Shown: positions 45,230-58,472 of the stretch, one piece after another
Layout of the letters: every line of letters begins with the position of its first letter
Numbering within the stretch: position 1 is the stretch's first letter
Source: Cornus controversa
Taxonomy: Eukaryota; Streptophyta; Magnoliopsida; Cornales; Cornaceae
Length of the DNA stretch: 64,000 bases
Reading direction: 5' to 3'
NCBI GenBank assembly: GCA_026545225.1
Contig: CM048849.1
Span: 41,936,336-42,000,335, forward strand
Made by a program: the position numbers and the translations under genes
The notes under the pieces: generated by a model
Database searches by the model: none
Told to the model about the DNA's origin: nothing
Seen by the model: only the letters and a program-made list of their open reading frames with translations

Positions 45230-45420
45230 CATAGTAGAATGAGATATAAACCATTTCACCAATTGATGAAAATTCCTAGTATTACTCCAATCCCAGTTGA
45301 ACAGATCAACAAACTATCTCCAAATGTGTTGACCAAATTTACAGCTTAAAAATAAATGACCCCTTCAATCAGAATTCCTCGTGCAATTATGGTAGACAGG
45401 AGTGGCACATATAGCTGCAG
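45230..45420 (-). mobile_element. LINE fragment (C-terminal zinc-binding part of reverse transcriptase)
   Basis: The minus strand reads HLFLSCKFGQHIW and, after a stop, FVDLFNWDWSNTRNFHQLVKW. This resembles the region after the reverse transcriptase domain of plant LINEs (DHLFFHC..A..W). It contains stops and no poly-A tail, so it is an old fragment. Confidence 0.6.
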
Positions 45421-45554
45421 GTTTGAAAGAGTTGACAGTTTATTTTGGAGATTGGAGAGCCAAACAAGTAGTTACACTAGCAGATGGTCTCCCTCCTTTT
45501 CAAAATACACCAATATTTCCTAGGAGCTTCAATTATGTAATGCTTCCAAAAGGA

Positions 45555-45648
45555 TTTAAAAGAGGCATTCCCATCTCATACTGTCAAACCCTTGTTTAAT
45601 AGGAACTAGGTTCCATCTGATACTGTCAAACCCTTGTTTAATAGGAAC
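45555..45648. repeat. Tandem duplication of about 45 bp
   Basis: tactgtcaaacccttgttta followed by ataggaact occurs twice in a row. The second copy abuts the hAT element that starts at 45649. Confidence 0.8.
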
Positions 45649-45851
45649 TTGGGCTGGCAAATGAACGGGTTGGATCGGGTCAAATATGGGGTTATGACCC
45701 ATATTCAACCCGCTTGTAGCCAGCGTGTCAAATATGAATTGGGTCAACCCAACCTTTTTTTTTATATGTATTTTGTATGCATACAAATATTGATTTTATC
45801 CAACCCGTTGCCTGGGCGGGTTAACGGTCCCAGTATATTTTGCCAGGCCTA
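45649..45851. mobile_element. hAT-type miniature element, 203 bp
   Basis: The ends are ttgggctggcaaat and attttgccaggccta, imperfect inverted repeats of the common plant gggctggcaaa type. The flanks carry an 8-bp duplication ataggaac (45641-45648 and 45852-45859). The interior has gggtcaaatatg and tatgacccatatt words. Non-coding. Confidence 0.85.
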
Positions 45852-46564
45852 ATAGGAACAAGAGCAGTTTGGTGATGACCACCCTTTAAAGTTATTTTTG
45901 GATCCTTGGGGACCATCACCAACCTGAAAGGCTGAAACAGAACATTAGCTGTCATGAATTCTCTGACCTCTAACAGATGCTTCCGAAACATAGTGTGTTT
46001 AGCTGCCATGAATGAGAGATCCTGTTGGAACGGATTTAGGCAGTTAAGGTGAACAACTTGAGATTCACAATAAGAAAATATTGCATTAATCAGCAAGAAC
46101 TACAAAAATCTAAGCCAGATTAAATTCTTATGCAGTTTTAGATTTCAGTAGATGTTAAATGTATATGCAATTACATGCAAGACTTTCTAATATTACTTGA
46201 TTCCTGCGCTCAACAGTTAGTTCCCTTGGGAAGACATTCAACAAGGAAGATCATATAGTATATGCTAACACCCAGAAAAGCTTCATAACATTTTCAACTC
46301 GACTAGGTTCGATAGACAAAACTGCAACATGTTAAATTCAATACCAACCAGAATACCTCAAAATTGCATATAAATTATTCCCTCGTAAGTTAGGAAGTCT
46401 ATCTAGGGAAGAAATTTTGAAATTCCCTCCCAAAAAAGTATATTGTGCTGCAATCTTCCTCTGATCATCTAATTTGAAAATAAAAGCTGTTGTAACCTTT
46501 AGAGCTGAATTTGCTGAAACAAAAGGTATCAAAACTGCCCCCCTGTGCTTGCAAAGACGGTCCT

Positions 46565-49500
46565 TCATTCTGAAGCATGCTGTCCATTTCTCGAGACTTG
46601 GTAGCCAGAAACCCCTCTGTCTTGACGGGGAGCTTGCCGATAGAAACCATTTCCCCTCGGTCTGTTGTAGTCCCTGTCACCTCCATCCTGGTTACTTCCC
46701 CTGCCAAAACTCCGACTGCCAAAACGTCCTCTTGGTGCGTCTGTGTGGTAGCTACCCCTGCCTCTACCCCTTCCTGTTCAGAAAAACAATCTAATCATTA
46801 ACAAATGTGCAAGAAAGAAACATCCAAACCCGCTTGTTGGGTGGGCTATGCTAGGTACAGACCAAACCTCCAGCTTTTATCAAACTAATAGTCTGTTTTA
46901 TAAAGGGAAGAGTGGGAAGAAGAAAGGAAGGAAAAAATTAAAAAAATTGATAGAATTTTCATAGGAGGGAGAGAGGAAAGGACAAGAAGGGAGGAGGAGG
47001 ATAACCTCAGTCTCCACACCTACCATATTCGAGAGGAAAAAGGTTAAAAGGCCTCTCCTATTTTACAGTCTTGCCCTAAAAAATATGTACTGGTACAGTT
47101 TCAAATCATACAATCTGATGCAAGAGCAACTAGTTAGGGAACACGAAAACACAGTAGCAGTGTTGTTTACAGATTACAGTAGCATTATCATTCATGCTAC
47201 ATTAACTCGAGTTTTTTACGGCCCCTTTCTCATTTGTAGACCAAACTATACGCCAACTGACAGTTGACTAATTTCTGTTAACTAAAATGCCTCAGACTTT
47301 TTCCTCATTATTTCCCTCTACTTCTCTCTTTAGTTCTACTTCACTTTGTCTCTTCAACCAAACCCACCACATCATTGCAAAACCATCCACAACCAACACT
47401 TCTTCAAGAAAATTTGTTGAATATTAAACCCCTAAATAGAAATTAATATTATTTAAACAAAGAGAGTGAGATTTGAAAGGGGCTGATAAAGAACTAAAAA
47501 CCGCAGCAACTAGGAATTTCAGGAGTTTTAAATTCACTTTTAATTCTCACTTCTTCTATCCACCCTAGCTCCAAATATTGCAATCAATTAAGGCCCTTAG
47601 AAAATAACTAAAAAAATTAAAATAGAAATAGTTAACTTTTCACCGGCATTTCTTCCTTTTCCTCCCACTTTTTGGTGGTAGAACCCATGATACTTGGTGT
47701 AGAACTCGTGGTGCTAAAGAGAGAGTTGTAGTTGTGTGCGCTTTTGCAAGGATGTAAAGATGTAAATAGTTAACTTTTCACCGGCATTTCTTCCATTTCC
47801 TCCCACTTTTTGGTGGTAGAACCCATGATAGTTGGTGTAGAACTCGTGGTGCTAAAGAGAGAGTTGTAGTTGTGTGCGCTTTTCCAAGGATGTAAAGATG
47901 TTGAGGTAGGAAGATAAGAACCAGAGACAGATAAAAGGGAAACAACAGGGAAAAAATTTTAAAAGGAAATTTTTGTAAATCCATCCTTTAGTTATCAAAA
48001 ACTGGTCAGTCGTCAAATAATAAATGATTTGGGTATAAATGAGAATAATCCCAAACTAATTTTTAAAAATGGATCCATGTCATAGCACTTGTAAAAGAAT
48101 TTGCTGGAGCTGATCAAGTTTTGGTATACTTCAAAAAGCAGAAGCTTCTTGAGGGAGCATATCATAAGCTGAAGGCCAGGAAGGTTGCTCTGTGCAAGCT
48201 TCTAGAAAAGGTAGGTTCGAATGCTTATCTGGTCAAGCTATTCAGTAACCAACAGATCTATCCTATCTTCATGTGACGGATTAATTTGATTTCCATTGGT
48301 TGGATGGTGAAATTGAGCAGCCAACAGCTGGGAGTTGGATTGACACAATATACCAAAGAAGCCTAGGGATGTGATTGAAGTGGTGCTTGACCTGAAGTAG
48401 GTTCTATCTAGAAGGGGTAATCAGTATTGTCAACTTATTGTAAACAAATCCAGTAAACCTCCTACAGAAAGTACTTAAATTTCAGAGGAGCAGTTGAAGC
48501 AAATAGACCTGCCAATTTATGCAGTATATGCAAAACTCTTGCCATTGATGAGTTCACTCTGTCCCAGGGAATGCAAGAGCAACTGTGTACAGGAATTGTT
48601 CACAGTTACTCTAGCAGTACTCTACACACTACAGTTCCTTTTATTATTAGGGTTTTTTTACTTATTTTTCTCATTTATATTAAATATGAACTGTATGAAT
48701 ATGACTGAACGTTATTAGGGTTTTAACATATAATGATCACCTAGTGTTTGGATTTTTCAAATGAAATTATCCAACATTAATAATATAGATATACTACAGG
48801 CTGAAACGCTTAAACAGGAACATATTAGCTAAATATTTGAGCAAGGCATATTGAAAGATGAAATCACAGTAAGGATACATAGCAACAGTGATGAAGAATA
48901 ATACAGAATAAGCTACAGCCTTCTGTTGGAGAAATATGTTAAAATCATTATATAGTTACCTATCAGAAGAAGAATTTAGAAGGGTCTTAGGTCAATTAAT
49001 TCTGATGGCGAGACCATGGCTAATAGAGAAGCAATCATTCTTAAATTCGAGACAAATACTATCCCCCATAAGGTGTGTCTGCCTTTTTGGGAGTTGTTTT
49101 GTCGGAAGCAGTTTCTTTAATTCATATTGTTTGTAGTGGTTTTCCATTATTATTATTATTATTTCTTTTTGGAAAGATACCACATCCTTCCCTTGTTAGC
49201 TTTATCTTTCTCTAATGAGGTTCTTGTCCTTTCTCTAATAGAAAGGTATATAATAAAACTTGACTTTGACTCAATTAAAAATTCAGGTATCCAGATACAA
49301 GATTGAATGTAGCAGGATTAAATTAAGGATAAATGTATCTTTTGCACCGGTCCCTTTGAAACTAAAATAAGACTACTACCAAATGGGGCTGCTGTTGTAG
49401 AGGGTAACAAGAGATACCACTCAAAATTAAGAATATGAACTGGCTATAACTTGAAAAAAAGATACCTATATCTAATTCAAATGGTTTTAGGCAACTTGTA

Positions 49501-52500
49501 GAGGGTAACAAATGATACTGCTTACAATGAGACAATCCATAGATACATACTAGGACGCACGGATACGGATACAGCGATATGACAAATCTCAAAAAAAATA
49601 GGACACAGACACAAGTATACGTCAAAAAAATAATAACATAATATATTATATACACCCAAAAATATTTTTGATCTTTACTCATTTTATCCACAATTATCAT
49701 GAATGTAATCACTAATTTAGAGCTTAATGTTAGATGCATATTGTTTTGGTTTTCTAAAACTTTATAGTATTTTTCTAATTAACCCATATGTTTTAAAAAT
49801 GCATTAGAAATCCTTTTTTTTAATAAAAGTAAAAATTTGTAAAACTACCACTTCATGTCCTGAAAGTGTAATCACTAATTTAGAGCTTAGAGTTAGATGC
49901 ATATTGTTTTGGTTCTCTAAATCTTTATAATATTTTTCTAATTAACCCATAATATGTTTTAAAAATGCATTAGAAAACCTTTTTTTAATAAAAGTAAATA
50001 TTTGTAAAACTACCGCTTCATGTCCTGAAAGCATAGTTGTCAAAGGCTCATGGTGCACAAAGTCGCTAAGGCCTCCTAGAGCCTAAGGCGCAGGCCTTAT
50101 TGAAGCGAGGCGCAAGTTGAAAATAAAATAAAATTTGTAACCAATAATACAAAACTAGCAGCAACAGTTTCTCAACATCCTCAAACTACTGTTTAGCCAA
50201 AAGCATGAGAACATCAAACCACAAAATGAGAATACATAATATTTCAATTTCATGATTTTCAGTGTTTTTTGTGATAATATGTTTTAGTAATTGTTACACG
50301 GATTAGAGAAACAAACTACAACACATAAAGAAATTAAGATTTTATAAAAAAAATAAAAGAAAAAAAGAAAGAGAAAAGATCAGAAATACCATAAAAAGAA
50401 AAAAAAAAGTGAACAGAGAATAAAAAAATAGCGCAATAAGGATGAAAAAAAAGAAACAAAAAATAGAGAAGTTGTCGGAGAACATGTCCCACACATCCCA
50501 TTATGTATTAACTTTCAGAAAGTCCTAAATCGATTGATTGTATTGAATCTATCGATCGACTATTTTATGTTTTTTACCGTTAGGGACTGTATTATATGGT
50601 TAGAGTCCACTGTAATACAAAAATACACCACATACTAACAAGTAGGGGAAAAAAATATGTGTTTTATATTAGGCATGCCTGAGGCGCGACTTGTGCCTGG
50701 GCCTCAGATGTAGTCCACGCGCAATTACTGAGCCTTGAGCCTAAGGCGCACCAGGGGCGCGCCTTTGACAACTATGCCTAAAAGTGTCCCAAATGTGTCG
50801 ATCTAATGCTCCAACTGTGTCGATGCCATGTCCTAACCATATCCAACCAAGAAAAAACAAAATCAAATTCCAAGACACCTAGTCGTGTTGAGCATCCTGT
50901 GTATCCCACAAGTGTCAGACACATGTCCAGCACAGCCATGGCACTCTTAGAAGAGTATCCACGCTTCCTAGGATACATATGTACATTCATCTAATATCCA
51001 GCAATGTTTTGAACCTAATCACTTTACAAAATCTTCTTCCTCCAGAAGTTAGCTAGTTTTCATCAAAAAGGAATCTAAGCAAAACAAAAACCAATGGGCA
51101 CAACCAATGGCCGCTTTGGCTTCTGTGTATTCTCTTGGGACGCGATACACTTTTGAGTGCTCTTTATACAATATTTACTTATCAAAAAAATAATAAACCA
51201 ATGGGTACAACTACCACTCCATAGCAATCTGCATTCACCTAAAATTAACATGTGAGGCCAATGGAATGTGTAGGATGACTATAACTAATGATGACAAAAT
51301 GTTGACGCACTAGTTCATCAACTGTCAGAGAATGTGTCATTCCATATAATTGATGAATAATAACAATTGAAAGAAAATTGAAGTACATACTTCCTCCTCG
51401 AGATGAGTTGATTCTGTTCGCTCTCCGCTCTTCTATGTATACTTGATGTCCAGCAATCTGAACTGTAGATGTCTACAAAGAATTGAAAAAAACACATTGA
51501 AAAAAACACAAAAGCTGACTCATACAAAATCAAGGCTAAAAAGGTGTAGAGAAAGGGATCATGGTAAGCTACAGAGCTTGGTCCAAAACAATACCACCTA
51601 TTATGACACACAAATATAATCTTGAATTTGAAAATTCAATAAAAGGAAAATAAAAGTTATATTCCAGCATGAACCCGAAAATTCAGATGTGACAGATTTT
51701 TCCAAGATCAGACATAACTGAAGCTCATAAAAGCCACTATAAGATTAAACATAAGTTGCTACAGAACTTTGGCAAAAGAAAAAGAAATCTCATATCCATC
51801 CATAACAAGAAACAAGACAAAGGTTTGTTTTTATCCCTGATAAAAAAATAAGAAAAAAGTAGATGGAAGGATCCAAAGGAAGATATGGAATGAATAGCAA
51901 AAAGTACGAAATATATGAGCTTCTTACAATGAAATTTTAAATTTTTCGTAAATTTGAACTTTTAAATCTAGAGCTGAAAACAGATCTGTGGATCATGCAC
52001 GCGCACACACACACAGATATATATTCGGACCTTGATTGCATTTTGAACACCAGTAGTATCTTCAAATTCAACAAATGCATAGCAAACACCAATTTCCTGC
52101 ATATAAATTTGCACATATCCTCCATTAGTTTAGATTCCTTTGAGGAAGATAAATTCAAAAGGGAACCACAAGAATGAACCTTCCGGTTTCGAATAGCCAC
52201 GCCATTCAGACTAAGTTTACCAAATTTCTTAAATTCCTCCTCGATTTCGGAAGCAGACACAGTAGATGGTAAGTTTCTCACGTAAACAGACTTTATTTCA
52301 CCTGAGTTCATTTAAATATATTGAAAATCAAGGCCACAACATGCATTAATAGTATACAAAAAAATCTAAATGCGTGAATATTTAACTTTAGAGGGAAAAC
52401 AAAAAAATGGAACTCCGAGGAGTCAGAAAATTATCTTAATCAATTTTTCATCAATCAAATTTAAGGTTTAAATTGATTTTCTAAACAAAACATTGTTATT

Positions 52501-55500
52501 AACAATATAAAGTAAGATGCTGGTAACAAATCAAAGGTCTAGGGAAAGTCAACCAACCTTCATCTTCTACGGCAGAAAATTCTTCCGCAACCTCAGCCCC
52601 AGACCTTTCAAAAGCAGTTGATGCAAAGGACTGCTGAGTAGTTGGCTCTGGAACATGATGCCACTCTGAAGCAGGAGGTGTGGTCTTAGTAACAGAGGTC
52701 TGAAGGGGTACTGATGATTGAGATTGTCCTTTAGCATCCCGTAACTTCCAACGACAGTCAATTAGAAAATAGTCAGTCTCAAAAAAATAAAATCGTAAAT
52801 CACTATATTTTAAATAAAAATTATTTATTTATTTATACATAATGTGAAAATGGGTAGAACTAAAAGATATAGTGCATACAACAGAAGCATAAGTGTGCTT
52901 TGGGGGCTCCCCAACAGGTTCTTCAAAAGGCGTAGACAGGTTGTCTTGTATCGGGTTCATTGAACTTTGAGGTGAACCATTTGACTGTACTGCAGAATTA
53001 TCTTCTAGAATGTTTTCAGCCTCAGGGACTTGCTGTAGCCCTTGATCTGGGAAACTGTAATTGTCAACTGGACCATTTTCTTGAATATCAGCAGCAGCCG
53101 CAAATTCCCTGGCCTGGAGTTCTCTGCCCAGCATGTAGTTGGATACTGCAAAGCAACCACTCTTTTACCATATTTTTTATTTTTAGGAAAAAAAACATAG
53201 TATATAGATGTCAAATTAGAATTAACTGCCTGATTTTTGCAGAGACAAATGATCTACAGCAAATCCAAAGCAAGGTTTTTTTTTTTTAATATAAACAGGT
53301 GCTGCTATCAGATTCAAATACTATGTAATTGGCATCCATATTAGAGTCATCAGTTATTTTATAAGTCCATTTGAATAAAATTCAAATTATGATTGTTCAA
53401 AGCTCTTGGAATGGGAAAGTATAGTCATATATATTTTGTGAAGATAAAATAAAAAGCTTTTTGCCTTTTTGTGGAATTCAAGATTATTATTTTATGTCCA
53501 ATGAAGAAGACTTCTCTTCCACATTCAGGTTTAAGAACAATACCTTGATCTCGAATAACAGTTGAAGTGTTTAATTTGGAATCAAGATTGGTCTGCGATA
53601 AATAAGCTGCCGGATGCTGGTGAATGGGTTCCTCATCAACAAAGTGAAAGATATCATTGAGAACAAAGTAGCCTTTCTCCTGGGGGCCAAGGAAAAAAGT
53701 CTGCATAAACTTTCTCCTGTTATTCAAATCCTTTAAATGCACAGAACCCGAAACCATCACCAGAACACCTCCATTCCAAGATTCCAGGGAATGTGCTGTC
53801 CTGATTTCTATCCCAGTATAATTGAGAGACATAACAAGTGAATGGATTTGCTGCCAGGAAAGAAGAGAAGAAAAGGGTCAAAATATTTGACTTGCAACTA
53901 TATGGATGACAAACCATAAAAAATGACAAGAAACAAGCAGAAAAGTAGTACTAGAAATAGAAGTACACTATGGTAGGATAATTTGAAAGAAGATTACCAA
54001 TTCCAGAATTATAGAAGGGGTTAGGAGACATTTAAGAGAATAAAGGATAATTTGATGATAATCCTGATGTGAAGTATTGAACGATCATTCAACAATTCAA
54101 CACATATAATAGAGAAGCAATATTAACAATGTTTCAGTTTCTTTTTTCTTTCACTCCTAACAGCAATTAGTATGTCACCACATCCACATGATTTATTCAA
54201 TGAATAATAGCTGTTTGACAAAACTTTGAATCACACTTTCAGTGTCAGGCAAAAGGTCCCACATCTACACACATCCTTCAGGTACAGGTCTCTGAGGTAA
54301 TGAACAACATACAGAGATGGTGTAGCTTATAGAAAAGAAGTTTTTGTAATTGGTACATGTTTGTTAAACATATTCTGGAGAATATTCAACAATAGTTTTC
54401 ATTGAATGAATAATGATCTGGACCACAAAACTTCACTGAAAATGATTATAAAAATCAAAGGAACGGAGGACAAAAAGAATATTGGCTATGCTTCAGGGAT
54501 AAGTGCAGAGAAAACTAGTGGAGGAAGCAAAAGGCTTGATAAAGGTTGCTATTTAAACAATCTAAACATTTGAGCAATTTTTTTATCTTATATGTAAGGA
54601 ATAGAAACAATTTATGGTTTAATGCACTAAGACCAAACAGTAATATTAAGGATGGACTTCAAAATCTAAGCGGTCATTTAATTTTACATGTCAAAAGAAA
54701 ACACACACACACACAAGGGTTGACACCTAGAAGTGTTACAGTTCATTGGAAGCAAAAAGATGAATATTCCCAATAAAAAGGGAAGGGTAGAATTTATGGC
54801 TATTTTTAAAATAAATAGGGATACCATCAAAACCTTTCTCATACCTAAAAAGAGCTGAAAAGTAATTTTTCTAATTTCTATTAGTTTCTAACTCAAGGAA
54901 CTCAAGATATAACCTTTGAAGACTATATTTGCCGCATATATAGAATTTTTAGTAGCAAATAGTAACATATTAGCATAGGAGCACCATAACTACACCACAA
55001 GGGGGGGAAATTACAAGGAAAGAGAGAGAAAATCAACAAAAGAAACATGTGACATGCTTAAAGCTTCTAATTTATTACCTTCTAAAAAGAGCATACAAGC
55101 AAAGGCCTTTTTTCCTTTTTGGGTAATTAATTATATAACCAGGGACTTTTAATAGGTGTCCTTCTAATTGCTAATGAAAGAAAGTCCCAAGGTATCAGCT
55201 TCAAAATTTTCTTCAGTAAGCGAGATATTCGACTTGTAAGATAATTATATAATCCCACAAAAGATAAACCTCAAGGCTCACAATGTTTCAAATACAGCTA
55301 CTTATAAGTATTGACCCAAAATTCAAATAAAAGCAAACAAAAAGAATTTTTTTAGTATGAAATTATAAATCCACAAATGGATCTTCACTAAATAACAGCA
55401 ACTAACAGATGATCTAAAGAATTCAGCAGCCATCTTAACACATATAATTATACTAAATTTGTGAATGCATGAAAAAGGGATGCAGATTCACCGTAACTAG

Positions 55501-58415
55501 GGTGCAATAAATGTTTTGTGCCCAATTTGCATTTTCATAACTCATAAAGAGAAAAAAGAGAGAAACATGGAAGACGAAGACAAAATTCATAAAGGCTGGC
55601 AACATTGTTAGAAAGAAGTTTTAATGTTCCACGAGATATGCTGGAATTACTATCTTGGATCGACAATATGCCTTTTTCAAGTTGATCAGATACCCCAAAA
55701 TCTGTCAAATTTTCTCTACACATTTCTCTCCACCATCAGGCCACCTCAGATCCTGACCTCTCTCCTTTTGTTCTAAGTTTTAATGTTCCAGGGGATATGC
55801 CGAAATTACTACCTTGGATCAACAATATGCCTTTCCAAGTCGATCAGATACCCCAAAATCTGTCGATCTTTCTCTACATATTTCACTCCACCATCAGACT
55901 TCACCTCCAATCTTGACCTCTCTCCTCTTGTTTTTGATCACCATCATAATCCTTCGCCATCTTCAACAATGAAGAAATCACCATCACCACCAGGTTTCAA
56001 TCTCCGCCATCAGAATAGAAATTACTTTGCACCCACTTGTTCCTTTTAGAAGATCGTATTTATTTTTGTTTTGTGGTGTTCAATTAATAACCACCTTGTC
56101 TCCTTATGAATTAATCTAGTCTGGTGTAATGTCTATCCTAGTCTGGACGTCCCCATGAAATATGTGAAAGCCTTGATTAGCTTTAAATATAGATACTTTT
56201 TAAAATTCAAACAAGATTCTCATAATTCCAGAAATACAGTTGTTACTCAATTAAATTTTTCATTGCAAGTTCATCTTCAAAAATAACAACATGGATTTAC
56301 TCCGCTTCTCTCCTTAATCAGTAACATCTATTTCATTCTGAATTTTGACGTCACAGAAGATATAAATAGATGCAATGAAATAACGACATAATGGGCAGTT
56401 CTGCAACATTGAGAGTAGAAACGATAATATAGGTGAAATTGTAATTTCACTGTCGTTAGGAGGTGAAAGGTTGGTGATTTTTCCTTCTTGGTGGTGGCAA
56501 TTATAACCCCAGTGCTGAGTAAAAGAGAAAAAAAAAATTATACAAGTAATATTTCATTAAAAGCGCTCAAAAGGAGAGTGCATCTCAAAGAACTACACAA
56601 GGGCGAAAAAGGCCACTATACTGATGATGTGTCCACAAAATCCACTATAACCCACAAGCGCTCAAAAGAGAAATATTGAAAGATATAGAGAGAGTCAATA
56701 GTCATGTCAGTGACAGCAAAATGATGTCACTGAAAATATCGATGATGGCCACGAAGAATTGAAAAATATGAGAGAGAGTGGAGGAGCAAGAGGAGGAGTT
56801 GAGGTCCTAAATAAATTTATTTGACTTGAAAGGGTATTTGTCCATATAAAATACTTTAAACATGATGAAGAGGCAAAAGATTATACCATCCATTACTTAC
56901 ATTAATATTTCAACTGTCTCTCTCTTCCCTTCCTTGTCAAGTTAGTTTTAACAGCTTCTCAGGGTTTCATGCAAAGTAGGGTAACTTTAATTTGAATTAT
57001 CTACATAACCATGCCCATAACAATCTCAAATGGGATGATAACTATAGGATGCCTTTACATAGAATAGCTGGTTTTTTCAAAAGAAAAAGTGGAATGTGGC
57101 TTCAATAAAGAGGGAACACCAAGAGGGTGTTCTCGCCTTATATAATAATAGTATAAATATATATATGCATTTACAGATGCAATGTATACATACCATATTT
57201 AATCATAGTTTCATTGGAATTTCAGTTAACACCTTCTCTAATCTATTTATTTCACAAACTATATACAAAATTTGGTTCTCCAACCGCCGCTAGCAGAACA
57301 TAAACATCATAAAATCAGTTTTATTCTTATCACACCCTTTTTAATTTTGTATATGGCATCGTTTCAGAAGTAAAAAACTTGGTATTTCTGTTCTACTCAA
57401 TGTTCCTCCTGCATAGATTCTTTTTTTTTTTGATAAGTTCCTCCTGCATAGATAATTGTGAGTCATAAGTTAATTGCACAGAGAAGCTCACATTCAACAA
57501 TGCATAAGCTCTTCTTAGGTGCATTCATCTTATCACTAAACCTCCTCCTAAACCAGAACAATCAATCCAACAGTGGAGATTGAATGATGAGAGTGCAAAT
57601 GCCATGAGCAATGAGTAGAAATGGCTGTAGCTGTATCCGACAGATGTCCTACACGGACACAACTGGACATGTGTCCAATACGGCCGAGAAATATCCAGAA
57701 TTTAAATTTTAAAAAAAAAATCGAAATGCACCCAGGATAAGCCAAGGGATACACATGGGATATGCCAAAGATATGGTGGATCAGCTTGGCAAATATTTTT
57801 CTAATATGTAGTTTCAAAACCTGCTAGTTTAACAAAAAATAAAAATGACTTAAAAGCCTATCATTCCCAGACAACAATTCAGGTCACAGTTCTCAACTTC
57901 TTCAAAAGTAAAACAGCTGAAGTGGAAAAGAGAGAAGGAGGAGGAGAAGAAGAAGAGGAGGAAGGAAAAGAAAGGGAAAAAAGAAGAAAAAAAAAAAAGA
58001 AGAGTTGAAAAAGCACTGTGCAGCATCTAATATATTACCAGTTCTTTTTTCTTTTCTTTTTTTTTTTTACTTTTTTAGTCTTCTACGTTCTAGGGTTGAG
58101 CTTTCCTCTTCTTCTTCTCTTGACTCTTTCTTTCCTTCTCCCAAGGGTTTTTATCTCTCAAATCATTATTTAATGTATTGGAGATATATTGTATTTGCAA
58201 GGGAGAGAAATTAAACTCATGTTGCAGAGGGTTTGGAAAGGCGATGAGAAATATTTTTCACCATAAAATGAGTTCGTAGACAGTGATGAGTTCATAATTA
58301 TGGCCAAAGAAATTGGAACTCTCTCTCTCTCACACACACACAGCGATGAGTTGTGCATATGCATATTTGAATATGTACATAAGCTCAAATAAAAATATGT
58401 TTTTATACATGTGTA

Positions 58416-58472
<57 letters not shown>

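Larger units (their letters stand above)
49542..50983. mobile_element. Inverted-repeat element hosting a nested hAT insertion
   Basis: The left end (catactaggacgcacggatac) and right end (gtatccacgcttcctaggat) are imperfect inverted repeats. The interior has words such as gtgtcagacacatgtcc near the right end; related words (gacatgtgtccaatacgg) occur near 57665. Inside it are a 163-bp tandem duplication (49705-50031) and a nested hAT element (50032-50776). Superfamily not assigned, as no target duplication is clear. Confidence 0.5.
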
